A stretch of DNA of 64,000 bases from Rikenellaceae bacterium (lineage in GTDB: Bacteria > Bacteroidota > Bacteroidia > Bacteroidales > Rikenellaceae): contig SUZR01000004.1 in assembly GCA_015059845.1 (NCBI GenBank), forward strand, positions 67,156 through 131,155, written 5' to 3'. The position numbers were made by a program, and so were the translations under genes. The notes beneath the pieces were generated by a model, which saw nothing but the letters and a program-made list of their open reading frames with translations, was not told the DNA's origin and made no database searches. Shown piece by piece: positions 51,721-61,324 of the stretch; within the stretch, counting starts at the first letter, position 1; the number at the start of each line of letters is the position of its first letter.

Positions 51721-54144
51721 ATGGAATCAAAGATACTACAAGGACTCAATCGGGCGCAGTATGATGCCGTTGTCAACTACGAGAATCCCTCGCTTATTAT
51801 TGCGGGTGCGGGCTCAGGTAAGACACGTGTATTGACCTCGCGCATAGCATATATGCTGGAGCAGGGCGTGAAGCCCTATAATATTCTGGCTCTGACATTT
51901 ACAAACAAAGCCGCCGAGCAGATGCGCACCCGCATCGAGAAGATGGTGGGCTCCACGGCACGTTACATTCGTATGGGTACGTTTCACTCCGTTTTTTCGC
52001 GCATCCTGCGCGAGAATGCCGAGCGCATAGGCTACACACAGTCGTACACCATCTACGAGCCCTCCGACTGCAAGAACCTTATCAAGACCATCTGCAAGGA
52101 GATGAACCTCGCCGATGATAAGTACAAGCCCGCGAAGGTCCTCTCACGCATATCATACGCCAAGAACTGTCTGGTGACACCTGGAGCGTATGTTGCAAAC
52201 TCGGTCTATGCGGCCGAGGATAGGCAGATGCAGATGCCACACTTCGGCGAGGTATATGAAACCTACTGCCGCCGTTGCAAGCAGAATGGAGCGATGGATT
52301 TTGACGACCTGCTATTGCAGACCAACATCCTGCTGCGCGACTGTCCCGACGTGCTGGCGAAGTATCAGCAGCTGTTTCAGTATATCTTGGTGGATGAGTA
52401 TCAAGATACCAACTATGCGCAGTATATCATCATCCGCCGCCTCTCACAGCTACACGGAAGGGTGTGCGTCGTTGGTGACGATGCGCAGAGTATCTACTCG
52501 TTCCGCGGTGCGAAAATCGAGAATATCCTCTCCTTCCGCAACGACTACCCCACGGCCGAGACCTTCAAGCTGGAGCAGAACTACCGCTCGACGCAGACCA
52601 TCGTAAATGCCGCCAACTCGGTCATCGAGCGTAACTCGCGCCGTATGGAGAAGAAGTGTTTCTCGGAGGGGGATGAGGGCGAGAAGATACGTGTTGTGCG
52701 CACATACACCGACCGCGAGGAGGGCGACATCATCGCCAACGCCCTGCGTGAGCAGATACTTGGCTCGGGCGATGCGTGGAACGAGGCGGCAATCCTCTAT
52801 CGTACTAATAATCAGTCGGCCGTAATCGAGCAGGCGCTGCGCCGCCGAGGTATTCCCTACCGCATATACAAGGGCTCATCGTTCTACGACCACAAGGAGA
52901 TTAAGGATATTCTGGCATACATACGCCTGGTCATCAACCCCAAGGATGATGAGGCCTTCAAGCGTGTGGTAAACTACCCCGCACGAGGTATTGGCGACAC
53001 GACCGTAGGGCGCATTGCGCAGCTGGCGGCATCGCAGGGAAAATCTATGTGGGAGTCGGTGGATGCGCTTGTAGCTGAGGCGGCGACGCTGGGTGATGCG
53101 ATGCAAAAGACCATAGCCCGCAAGGTGACGGAGTTCGTAAACCTTATCCGTTCGCTCGCGGCGGTGCGTGCCGAGAAGAACCTCTACGACTTCGGTCTGG
53201 AGCTGGCCTCACGTACGGGAATCCTTGCGCAATATCGTCTGGAGAATACGCCCGAGGCGACAAGCGCCATAGATAACATCGAGGAGCTGTTGAACTCGAT
53301 GCAGCTCTTTACGGAGCAGTGCGAGGCGGAGATTCGCAACGGCGAGCGTGAGGAGTCCGAGCAGCCAACCGTGGAGGAGTGGTTGCAGAATATTATGCTC
53401 CTCACGGATATGGACAATAGTGAGGAGGATGGCTCGGACGACAAGGTTACGCTGATGACCGTTCACTCGGCTAAGGGATTGGAATACAAGTATATATATA
53501 TTGTCGGCTGTGAAGAAAATCTCTTCCCCTCGCAGCGTGCTATGGAGACGCCCGACGGTCTGGAGGAGGAGCGACGCCTCTTCTACGTGGCCCTCACGCG
53601 TGCCAAGCAGAGTGCGATGCTGTCGTACTGCGAGATGCGATTCAAGTGGGGAAATATGGAGTTCTCGTCACCCAGCCGCTTCCTACAGGAGATTGACTCG
53701 CGCTACCTCGACTGCGAGGAGGAGCTCTCCGAGCGTCCCGCACGCCAGAGTGAGGGTATGGGTGGCCGTATGGGTAACTTCTCACGTGGCGGTTTTGGTG
53801 GGCCGCAGCCTGCGCGTCAGCGTGTGGAGGAGCGCCGCCGCTTCGATGTGCGCTTCCAGCAGAAGCGCGCGGAGGAGGGTGTGAAGCGTCAGCCCGACCC
53901 AAAACTTGTAGCTCCCATTCAACCCCGCTCGACCGAGGGTCTGCGCCGCGTGGTGACAACCACGGGTGGCGTGGCGACAAAGAGCAGATACAGTGCTGGC
54001 CAGAGGGTCGAGCATCCCAAGTTTGGCGTAGGAATAATTCAGAGGGTGGATGCCGCAGGCGATGATAACAAGCTGGTAATCAGATTCGACAGCGTGGGCG
54101 AAAAGACCCTGATGGAGAAGTTCGCCAAGCTCGAAAAATTGTAA
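51721..54144 (+). CDS. pcrA: UvrD/PcrA-family DNA helicase
   Basis: An 807-residue superfamily 1A helicase. Motif I is AGAGSGKTRVLTSRIAYML, then GTFHSVFSRILRENA, motif II VDEYQDTNYAQ, motif III GDDAQSIYSFRGA, motif IV EQNYRSTQTI, motif V VHSAKGLEYKYI and motif VI YVALTRAK. The C-terminal ~180 residues are basic and glycine/arginine-rich and end in a domain GQRVEHPKFGVGIIQRVD typical of PcrA. It unwinds DNA in repair and displaces RecA or RNA polymerase. ATG 51721 (MESKILQG) is chosen since the upstream frame uses no ATG in a promoter-compatible place. It may be translated leaderlessly. Confidence 0.92.
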   Translation: MESKILQGLNRAQYDAVVNYENPSLIIAGAGSGKTRVLTSRIAYMLEQGVKPYNILALTFTNKAAEQMRTRIEKMVGSTARYIRMGTFHSVFSRILRENAERIGYTQSYTIYEPSDCKNLIKTICKEMNLADDKYKPAKVLSRISYAKNCLVTPGAYVANSVYAAEDRQMQMPHFGEVYETYCRRCKQNGAMDFDDLLLQTNILLRDCPDVLAKYQQLFQYILVDEYQDTNYAQYIIIRRLSQLHGRVCVVGDDAQSIYSFRGAKIENILSFRNDYPTAETFKLEQNYRSTQTIVNAANSVIERNSRRMEKKCFSEGDEGEKIRVVRTYTDREEGDIIANALREQILGSGDAWNEAAILYRTNNQSAVIEQALRRRGIPYRIYKGSSFYDHKEIKDILAYIRLVINPKDDEAFKRVVNYPARGIGDTTVGRIAQLAASQGKSMWESVDALVAEAATLGDAMQKTIARKVTEFVNLIRSLAAVRAEKNLYDFGLELASRTGILAQYRLENTPEATSAIDNIEELLNSMQLFTEQCEAEIRNGEREESEQPTVEEWLQNIMLLTDMDNSEEDGSDDKVTLMTVHSAKGLEYKYIYIVGCEENLFPSQRAMETPDGLEEERRLFYVALTRAKQSAMLSYCEMRFKWGNMEFSSPSRFLQEIDSRYLDCEEELSERPARQSEGMGGRMGNFSRGGFGGPQPARQRVEERRRFDVRFQQKRAEEGVKRQPDPKLVAPIQPRSTEGLRRVVTTTGGVATKSRYSAGQRVEHPKFGVGIIQRVDAAGDDNKLVIRFDSVGEKTLMEKFAKLEKL

Positions 54145-54154
54145 TATTGAAGAC

Positions 54155-54290
54155 CTTTGGACCTGCACTTTCGGAGCGTCAGCGACCAAAGTCCCCTGCC
54201 TGAGGCGGGGGATTTAGGGGGTGGGTCAGACTTGTAAATGCGGCCAGCGGCCGCAAGCTCGGCCGTGATTAGCAGGATAACATAGAGGTC
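54155..54290. repeat. Inverted copy of the ~168-bp repeat
   Basis: In reverse complement it shows GCGGCCGC-TGGCCGC, CTGACCCACCCCCTAAATCC, the CCCCC..GGGGG-type stem and GGACTTTGGTCGCTGACGCTCCG, all also in the copies at 36.1-36.5 kb. It fills the gap between pcrA and nth. Confidence 0.65.
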
Positions 54291-54307
54291 AATATAAATA
54301 AGTAAAA

Positions 54308-54955
54308 ATGACTATAAAACAACGATACGAAGGAATTATTTCTTACTTTCAGCAGGCGATGCCTGTGGCCGAGAGCGAGCTAACGTATAGTAACCCGTTT
54401 GAGTTGCTGGTGGCCGTTATTCTCTCGGCACAATGCACCGACAAGCGTGTCAACCTCACTACGCCTGCACTCTTTGCTGCCTACCCCACAGCTGAGGCGA
54501 TGGCCAAGGCTACGGCCGAGGAGATTTTTCCCTATATCAAGAGCATATCCTACCCCAACAACAAAGCCAAGCATCTGGCCGGTATGGCGCGTATGCTTGT
54601 GGAGGAGTTTGGCGGTGAGGTGCCCAGCGACCTGAAGGAGCTGCAACGTCTGCCGGGCGTGGGACGCAAGACGGCAAATGTTATCGGGGCGGTAATATGG
54701 CAGAAAGAGGTTATGCCCGTCGATACCCACGTATTCCGTGTGGCGGCACGCATAGGCCTCACGCGCGGGGCAAAGACGCCGCTGCAAACCGAGCTTCAAC
54801 TCGAAAAGCATATCCCCTCACATCTGCTCCCCATAGCCCATCATTGGCTTATCCTGCACGGCCGCTACGTCTGCACGGCACGTGCGCCCAAGTGCGAAGA
54901 GTGCGGAATTAGGGAGTGGTGCAAAGAGTTTTCGCGTCAAAGTGTTGATAAATAA
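54308..54955 (+). CDS. nth: Endonuclease III
   Basis: A 215-residue DNA glycosylase/AP lyase. The helix-hairpin-helix reads LKELQRLPGVGRKTANVI with the catalytic Lys in 'GVGRKTA' and Asp in 'MPVDTHVFRVAARIG'. The C-terminal [4Fe-4S] ligands are C-x6-C-x2-C-x5-C (CTARAPKCEECGIREWC). It removes oxidised pyrimidines in base excision repair. Length is typical. It stands alone behind the inverted ~168-bp repeat. Confidence 0.94.
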   Translation: MTIKQRYEGIISYFQQAMPVAESELTYSNPFELLVAVILSAQCTDKRVNLTTPALFAAYPTAEAMAKATAEEIFPYIKSISYPNNKAKHLAGMARMLVEEFGGEVPSDLKELQRLPGVGRKTANVIGAVIWQKEVMPVDTHVFRVAARIGLTRGAKTPLQTELQLEKHIPSHLLPIAHHWLILHGRYVCTARAPKCEECGIREWCKEFSRQSVDK

Positions 54956-54966
54956 ATAAAAATCAC

Positions 54967-54974
54967 TATCTTTG
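54967..54974 (+). promoter_or_regulatory. -7 promoter element for S41 peptidase
   Basis: TATCTTTG, 22 bp before ATG 54997. It overlaps the nth 3' gap. Confidence 0.55.
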
Positions 54975-54996
54975 AAAATTACTAATCTTGAAAGAT

Positions 54997-56961
54997 ATGA
55001 GAAGAGAGAATACAAAATTTTTCGCGCGCGCGTTACGCGAGGTTGCAACGAAGGTTTTGATGGTTGCGATGGTTATCTCTATGGCCGCTGTGGCAGGCTG
55101 CTCGGAGGACCCGACAAATGGCGGGGACTACACCAACGGTGTGCAGCTCCCTGAGGAGAGCTCGAAGAAGTGCGGCCCGAACCAGTCGCTCATCAAGTTC
55201 AACATAAAGACCTCGGCAGGATACAAGCTGGAGGTGGACAACAGCGATATGCTCATCGTGCGTATGAACAGCGCAGCGGACAAGGGCGGCTCATTCTCTG
55301 TGGAGGTGGAGGTGACCCAGAACAAGACGGGTGCCGAGCGCAAGGGAAACGTCTTTATCACCGTCAATGGCTACTCACGCACAAAGGTGATGGAGATTAC
55401 GCAGACGGCAGGTGCTACGGACGAGGTTGTGAAGTGGGTTGACCAGCGTCTGCAGGACGAGTATTACTGGCTGGACGAGTACAAGGAGAAGCTCAACACC
55501 TTCGACTACACGCTGGCCTACGATAAGTTCCTCTCGACATCGCTGCTCAGTATGACCACAAATATGGAGGATGGTTATGTGGTGGAAGGCACACGCTATC
55601 TCTACTCATACATCACCCAAGAGAGTGCCACACGTGCCGACGACGATAGAATGGAGAACAGCTTCGGAATCCTGATTGCTGGGCGTTACTTTGGCGGCTC
55701 AAACAACACGGCAATCCTCGTTGTGGAGCACGTATATCCTGGCTCTCCCGCAGCAAATGCCGGCCTGAAGCGTGGCGACACCATCTCGAAGGTGGATAAC
55801 GCAACAATTCCCTCACCAACATCAAATCTCCAGCAGTTCTACACCTTACGCAGTAAGCTTGAGAGTGGCACAGGCTCTATCACTATCGAGGGCGAGACCT
55901 ACGACAAGCAGACGCAGAAGGATATCGTCTATCGCAAGAGTCTTACCGCAGCGGATTATCTGCCCAGCCCCGTGGCACACTACACCGTGCTGGAGTTTGA
56001 CGAGGCGGTGGCTAAGGTAATCAACCCCGACGGCAAGAAGATTGGTTATCTGTCTTACCTCGGCTTTGAGAGCGAATACGACGCGGAGCTTATCGAGGCG
56101 ATGGAGTATCTGGCGGCAAAGGGCATAACCGATCTTATCCTCGACCTAAGAGTGAATGGCGGTGGCTCGGTGAATACAAGTACGATGCTGGGAAGTATGC
56201 TTCTCTCTGAGGAGTATGAGGGTAAGACCTACGCTACGCTGAAGCGTAACCCCAAGAACAAACTCGTCCCCGCGGAGTATCTCAACGAAGACTGCCTTAT
56301 CACCAAGAACGGCTTGGGTGACGAGTTCAAGAATAAGGATTTGCCAAACCTCGATTTGCCCGAGTTGTGGGTGATTGCATCTAACTCGACAGCCTCGGCC
56401 AGCGAGATGGTTATCAAGGGTCTGGAGGGATTGGATGTGCCCGTACACATTGTCGGCAAGACCACAAACGGCAAGAACTGCGGTATGGACGTAATGGAGA
56501 AGACCTTCGGCTCGTACATCTACACCTACGCGCCCATCACCTTTATGAACTTCAACGCCAAGGGCGACAACGACTACGCTGACGGCATCAAGCCGCAGGT
56601 GAACTTTGATGACTACTATAACGAGTCGAACATCCAGTCATCATATCAGACATACCAGTGCTACGTATTCCCGATGCCGATGAACGAGTGGGCCGAGATG
56701 AACTTCACGCCGAGCGAGAATGGAGGTATAAGCATTTCGGGCGACTTTGCTCTCTGCGAGACGGTGTTGCGCATCGGCGGCCGTACTATGCTTAAGAGCG
56801 GCACATCAGCAGCATTGCAGTTCAAGCCCACAGAGATGATGACAACACGCGCTGCGGAGGCAAAGATGGTATATGATGCCAACATCATCCCGCAGAATCG
56901 CGCATACGGTGCTACGCTCACTGAGGCGGAGCGTGAAGCATTAAGAGCAAACAGAGAGTAA
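54997..56961 (+). CDS. S41-family C-terminal-processing-like peptidase lipoprotein
   Basis: About 654 residues. A lipoprotein signal ends VAGC (residue ~32 of the reading frame from ATG). A BACON-like domain (~40-140), a PDZ domain (VVEHVYPGSPAANAGLKRGD, ~230-310) and the S41 domain follow. The latter has IGYLSYLGF, DLRVNGGGSVNTSTML, and the nucleophile Ser in NSTASASEMVI. The general-base Lys is likely in GKTTNGKNCG. It is a periplasmic or surface protease of the CtpA group. The frame upstream starts with TTG (54988), so ATG 54997 is preferred. Three bp separate it from the next gene, a phosphoesterase, and they are surely one operon. Confidence 0.8.
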   Translation: MRRENTKFFARALREVATKVLMVAMVISMAAVAGCSEDPTNGGDYTNGVQLPEESSKKCGPNQSLIKFNIKTSAGYKLEVDNSDMLIVRMNSAADKGGSFSVEVEVTQNKTGAERKGNVFITVNGYSRTKVMEITQTAGATDEVVKWVDQRLQDEYYWLDEYKEKLNTFDYTLAYDKFLSTSLLSMTTNMEDGYVVEGTRYLYSYITQESATRADDDRMENSFGILIAGRYFGGSNNTAILVVEHVYPGSPAANAGLKRGDTISKVDNATIPSPTSNLQQFYTLRSKLESGTGSITIEGETYDKQTQKDIVYRKSLTAADYLPSPVAHYTVLEFDEAVAKVINPDGKKIGYLSYLGFESEYDAELIEAMEYLAAKGITDLILDLRVNGGGSVNTSTMLGSMLLSEEYEGKTYATLKRNPKNKLVPAEYLNEDCLITKNGLGDEFKNKDLPNLDLPELWVIASNSTASASEMVIKGLEGLDVPVHIVGKTTNGKNCGMDVMEKTFGSYIYTYAPITFMNFNAKGDNDYADGIKPQVNFDDYYNESNIQSSYQTYQCYVFPMPMNEWAEMNFTPSENGGISISGDFALCETVLRIGGRTMLKSGTSAALQFKPTEMMTTRAAEAKMVYDANIIPQNRAYGATLTEAEREALRANRE

Positions 56962-56964
56962 GAT

Positions 56965-58170
56965 ATGAAACGTATTTTTTCACTTATAGCCATCGTGCTG
57001 CTCGCCACCGCAGGCGTGCAGGCACAGACTGCGCAGAGCGCAGAGCAACCCTTTACAATCAACCACGGCCCATATCTTCAGGGGCTGACCTATGACGGCG
57101 TTATCGTCTGCTTCACCACCTCGCACGGAGCATTGTCGAAGGTGGAGCTGCGCGAGAAGGGCTCGGCGGAGGTGCGCACGTGCCGCACATCGGAGCACGG
57201 TCTGCTGATTGCAAACAACACGCACAACGTAATCGAGATTAACGACCTCAAGCCCGCCACGGAGTACGAGTACCGCATCGTATCGAAGCACATCACACGC
57301 TGCGACCCCTACCACGTGCGTTTTGGCAAGGAGGTGGAGAGCCCGTGGTACGACTTTCGCACCTTCGACCCCAAGGCTCGGGAGGTGACCTTCGTGGTGG
57401 CAAACGATATTCACGACAACGCCGAGAAGTGTCGAAAGATGCTGGATGTGCAGCCGATGGACGAGGCCGAGATAGTCTTCTACAACGGCGATATTATGAG
57501 CCACTTCTCGAAGGAGGGCCAGCCCTTCAAGAGCTTCATCGACGTGTCGGTTGAGAAGTTCGCAAAGAACAAGCCCTTTGCCGTGGTGCGTGGCAACCAC
57601 GAGACACGCGGCCATCTGGCACGCTCGTACGACGAGTTTATTCACAACACACGCGACGGAAAGTACTACGGCGTATATTACTTCGGCGACACGGTGGTGG
57701 TGATGCTCGACGGCGGCGAGGATAAGGATGACGAGCACCCCGTATATGCTGGTCTGGTGGATTTCGACAACTACCGCCGCGAGCAGGCCGAGTGGCTGAA
57801 GGGTGTGGTGGCAAGCAAGGCCTTCCGCAAGGCCAAAAACCGCATCGTGATTATGCACATCCCGCCCATCACGGAGCGTATGGCCGAGGTGGAGGAGAAT
57901 CGTAAGGATGTACGCAACCTGCTCACGTGGAGAGGAAACAAGCACCTGGGCGAGCTGATGATTCCCATCCTCAACAAGGCCGACATCAACGTAATGCTGT
58001 GCGGTCACCTGCACCGCCACGTCATATACCCCGTACAGGAGGGTGTGCTCGAGTTCCCCATCATCGCCAACGACAACGTTAGCTCGATGCTGGTGCGCTC
58101 GGACGATGGTGGCGTACACGTGAAAATCGTCCACATCGACGGCCACACGACATTTGAAAAGACCTATTAA
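56965..58170 (+). CDS. Exported metallophosphoesterase with N-terminal Fn3-like domain
   Basis: A 401-residue protein with a Sec signal (ending VQAQ). Residues ~30-130 form a purple-acid-phosphatase-type fibronectin domain (LQGLTYDGVIVCFTT, LKPATEYEYRI). The metal sites follow: VVANDIHDNAE, FYNGDIMSH, VVRGNHETRG, IMHIPP and MLCGHLHRH, with the D-H, D, N-H, H and H-x-H ligands of metallophosphoesterases. It acts outside the cytoplasm on a phosphoester of unknown kind. It is co-transcribed with the S41 protease; the pair might process envelope material. Confidence 0.8.
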   Translation: MKRIFSLIAIVLLATAGVQAQTAQSAEQPFTINHGPYLQGLTYDGVIVCFTTSHGALSKVELREKGSAEVRTCRTSEHGLLIANNTHNVIEINDLKPATEYEYRIVSKHITRCDPYHVRFGKEVESPWYDFRTFDPKAREVTFVVANDIHDNAEKCRKMLDVQPMDEAEIVFYNGDIMSHFSKEGQPFKSFIDVSVEKFAKNKPFAVVRGNHETRGHLARSYDEFIHNTRDGKYYGVYYFGDTVVVMLDGGEDKDDEHPVYAGLVDFDNYRREQAEWLKGVVASKAFRKAKNRIVIMHIPPITERMAEVEENRKDVRNLLTWRGNKHLGELMIPILNKADINVMLCGHLHRHVIYPVQEGVLEFPIIANDNVSSMLVRSDDGGVHVKIVHIDGHTTFEKTY

Positions 58171-58217
58171 GACAACTTTAAGCTACGTTTGGTCGTGTAC
58201 TTTTCGACCATAATATC

Positions 58218-58225
58218 TATCTTTG
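58218..58225 (+). promoter_or_regulatory. -7 promoter element for nrnA
   Basis: TATCTTTG, 31 bp before ATG 58257. A GGTCG/CGACC hairpin (about 58190-58209) just upstream may end the previous operon. Confidence 0.55.
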
Positions 58226-58256
58226 CAGCGGCAACGTAGCCACAAAAAACTACGAT

Positions 58257-59285
58257 ATGGATATATCGCAAACAAATCTCGACCTTCTGCGTGAGCTCAT
58301 CGCCGAGCCCGGGCAGAAGATGGTTATACTCTCACATACAAACCCCGATGGTGATGCCGTAGGCTCATCCATAGCGTGGGCTACGGCGCTGCGCCGCGTG
58401 GGTCACAGCGTGACCTGCATCGTGCCGACAAAGTACCCATACTATCTGGATTGGATGACGGGCATACGCGATATCGTAATCTTCAAGAATGACGCCGAGG
58501 GTCGCGCAGCAAAGGCTGTGGCTGAGGCCGATGTGATTTTCTGCCTCGACTTCCACTCGCTGTCACGACTCGACACGCTGGGCGATATGATTGCGGCCAA
58601 CACAACGGCCAAGCGTGTACTCATCGACCACCACCTCAACCCCACCGAGAAGTTCGATGTGATGTTCTCGCACCCCGAGGCATCGAGCACCTCGTATCTT
58701 GTGTATAAACTTATCGAGGCGTTGTGGGGCGCAGAGAGCGTAACGGCCGAGCAGGCCGAGGTGCTGTATGTGGGTATGATGACCGACACGGGTAACTTCT
58801 CGTTCTCGACACTCACGCCCGACCTCTACCGCTCGCTGGCCGTGCTGGCTGCAACGGGCATAGATATTCCGCAGATTCACAACAACGTATATAACTCCTT
58901 CACCGAGGGGCGTGCGCGCCTGTTTGGCTACACCATCAACCGCAAGATGAAGCTGCTGCGCAAGGGCACAGTGGCGCATATGTCGCTCACGGAAGAGGAG
59001 ATGCGCCGCTTCTGGTTCCAGCAGGGCGACAGCGAGGGATTTGTGAACTATCCCCTCACTATCAAGAAGATGCGTATGTCGGCAATCTTTATTGAACATA
59101 AGGATTTCATCCGCGTGTCGTTGCGCTCGCGTGGCGCAGTGGATGTGAACACCTTTGCGGCGCGTTACTTCGAGGGTGGCGGTCACCACAACGCTGCCGG
59201 TGGAAAGTCGTTTGTGTCGATGCCGGAGACCATCGCCCGCTTCGAGGCGGCCGTCGAGGAGTACGCCAAAGAGGGGCTGCTGTAA
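58257..59285 (+). CDS. nrnA: DHH-family oligoribonuclease/pAp phosphatase (NrnA-like)
   Basis: A 342-residue phosphoesterase. Metal motifs: SHTNPDGDAVGSS, IFCLDFHS, the DHH of LIDHHLNPTEK, and MMTDTGNFSF; the DHHA1 domain has GGGHHNAAGG. NrnA proteins degrade short RNA oligomers and remove phosphate from pAp, a by-product of sulfate use. They act in the cytoplasm. In some bacteria a related group hydrolyses cyclic dinucleotides (GdpP lacks here its N-terminal domains). The next ABC exporter follows after 24 bp. Confidence 0.9.
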   Translation: MDISQTNLDLLRELIAEPGQKMVILSHTNPDGDAVGSSIAWATALRRVGHSVTCIVPTKYPYYLDWMTGIRDIVIFKNDAEGRAAKAVAEADVIFCLDFHSLSRLDTLGDMIAANTTAKRVLIDHHLNPTEKFDVMFSHPEASSTSYLVYKLIEALWGAESVTAEQAEVLYVGMMTDTGNFSFSTLTPDLYRSLAVLAATGIDIPQIHNNVYNSFTEGRARLFGYTINRKMKLLRKGTVAHMSLTEEEMRRFWFQQGDSEGFVNYPLTIKKMRMSAIFIEHKDFIRVSLRSRGAVDVNTFAARYFEGGGHHNAAGGKSFVSMPETIARFEAAVEEYAKEGLL

Positions 59286-59309
59286 ATTTTTAGAAAAGAA
59301 CTACAAACT

Positions 59310-61142
59310 ATGATGAAGACATATATGCGACTGCTGGGCTTTGCCTCGCCGCTGAGTCGCTATGCTATACCTTACTTCTTCTACTCGGTGTTTCACGCGC
59401 TGTTTAACACCTTCACCTACACGATGATTATTCCCATCATCGGCACGCTCTTCTCCGAGGGGTATGTCTTCACGCCGACGTATGAGTTCCCCGCAATAGA
59501 GCTTAACACCGAGTGCCTGAATACGGCGCTCAACTATGTATATACACTTGTCTTTGGCGATGAGTACCGCATAACGTGGCTGCTGGCCCTGCTCTCGGGA
59601 ATACTCATAGCCTCAAATATGCTCAGCAACCTGTTCCGCTACCTCGGCTCGATGACCGTCGAGACGATGCGTACACGCACGCTGCAGCGTATGCGTAACG
59701 AGATGTTCGAGCGCACGATGGCGATGAATGTGGGTTACTTCAGCGACCAGCGCAAGGGCGATATAATGTCGAAAATCACCTCGGACGTGATGGTTGTGCA
59801 GTTCTGCATCACAAACACCCTGCAGGTGGCCTTCCGCGAGCCGTTCCTCATCATCGGTTACTGCGTGATGATGGTCAACATATCGTGGCAGCTGACCGTA
59901 TTCTCGATTCTCTACCTCCCCATCGTGGGTCTTTTGATTGGCTCCATCGTCAAGCGCCTGCGCCACCCCGCACAGCGTGGTCAGGAGCGTATGGGCGATA
60001 TGGTGAGCGTGATGGAGGAGTCACTCACGGGCGTGAAGGCCGTAAAGAGCTACAACGCTTTTGGATATATACGCGAAAAATTCCGTGCCATAAATGGCGA
60101 GATGTCGAACATCCTCATCTCGATGGCCCGCAAGCAGCAGCTGGCATCGCCGATGAGCGAGTTCCTCGGCATCACGGCTATCTCGGTGGTGCTGGTATTT
60201 GGAGGCTCGCTGGTGCAGGATGGTGCGCTGATGGCCTCGGGATTTGTGGCCTACATCGCAGCATTCTCGCAGCTCACACGCCCGCTGCGTTCGTTCATCG
60301 ACCAGTTTGCCAACATCAATCAGGGTATTGCCGCAGGTGAGCGCGTATTCTCGATTATGGACGCCCAGAGCGCCGTGCAGGATAAGGCCGACGCTGTGGA
60401 GCTGAAGGAGTTTAAGGATAAGATTGAGTTCCGCGCGGTGGGCTTCAGCTATGACGACACGCGCGAGATTCTGCACGACATATCATTCGAGGTGCGCAAG
60501 GGCGAAACCGTTGCGTTGGTAGGCCCCTCGGGCGGTGGAAAATCTACGCTGAGCGAGCTGATACCACGCTTCTACGACGCCGAAAAGGGCGAAATCTATA
60601 TTGACGGCCGCCCCATCACGGACTACACGCAGGAGAGCCTGCGCGCGCATATGGGTATCGTGTCGCAGGAGACAATCCTCTTCAACGACACCATTCGCAA
60701 CAACATAGCTATGGGTCGCACCGATGTGAGCGATGAGCAGATTATAGCCGCAGCGAAGGTGGCCAACGCCCACGACTTTATTATGCAGAGCGAGGCGGGA
60801 TACGCAACCAACATCGGCGACCGAGGCACGAAGCTCTCAGGTGGTCAGCGTCAGCGACTTAGCATTGCACGTGCCGTGCTGCGCAACCCCGAAATATTGA
60901 TTCTTGACGAGGCTACCTCGGCTCTTGATACCGAGAGCGAGAAGCTCGTTCAGGAGGCTTTGACCTCACTGCTGGAGGGTCGCACATCGGTGGTTATTGC
61001 TCACCGCCTCTCGACCATTCACAATGCCGACCGCATAATCGTCATCGACGCGGGTCGCATTGCCGAGCAGGGCACGCACGCCGAGTTGATGGCCAAGGAT
61101 GGCATATATGCCAAGCTAATCGAGATGCAGAGCCTGGCGTAA
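59310..61142 (+). CDS. ABC exporter, fused permease-ATPase (MsbA-like)
   Basis: A 610-residue half-transporter. The six-helix permease domain (~1-330) opens with YAIPYFFYSVFHALFNTFTY. The ATPase domain has Walker A GPSGGGKST (~405), Q-loop GIVSQETILFND, signature LSGGQRQRLSIARAVL and Walker B ILILDEATSALD. It forms a homodimer in the inner membrane and is likely a lipid exporter (lipid A precursor or phospholipid). The external loop between helices 1 and 2 is longer than in MsbA. Its 24-bp spacing to nrnA suggests one operon. It ends in front of the pgk promoter. Confidence 0.88.
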   Translation: MMKTYMRLLGFASPLSRYAIPYFFYSVFHALFNTFTYTMIIPIIGTLFSEGYVFTPTYEFPAIELNTECLNTALNYVYTLVFGDEYRITWLLALLSGILIASNMLSNLFRYLGSMTVETMRTRTLQRMRNEMFERTMAMNVGYFSDQRKGDIMSKITSDVMVVQFCITNTLQVAFREPFLIIGYCVMMVNISWQLTVFSILYLPIVGLLIGSIVKRLRHPAQRGQERMGDMVSVMEESLTGVKAVKSYNAFGYIREKFRAINGEMSNILISMARKQQLASPMSEFLGITAISVVLVFGGSLVQDGALMASGFVAYIAAFSQLTRPLRSFIDQFANINQGIAAGERVFSIMDAQSAVQDKADAVELKEFKDKIEFRAVGFSYDDTREILHDISFEVRKGETVALVGPSGGGKSTLSELIPRFYDAEKGEIYIDGRPITDYTQESLRAHMGIVSQETILFNDTIRNNIAMGRTDVSDEQIIAAAKVANAHDFIMQSEAGYATNIGDRGTKLSGGQRQRLSIARAVLRNPEILILDEATSALDTESEKLVQEALTSLLEGRTSVVIAHRLSTIHNADRIIVIDAGRIAEQGTHAELMAKDGIYAKLIEMQSLA

Positions 61143-61324
61143 CACGCCACAAAGTGCCCCAAAAGAATAAAAAAGGGCGTATAACGGCCTAACATAAAGT
61201 TTTTTTCACTAACTTTACAGCCGATACGGCTGTGTGCTGGTGGCCAGATGTGGGCAGCACCTGAAACAACAGCAAAACACGGAAGAGAATTATTCAACAA
61301 AAATAACTTAAAAACAGAAAAACT

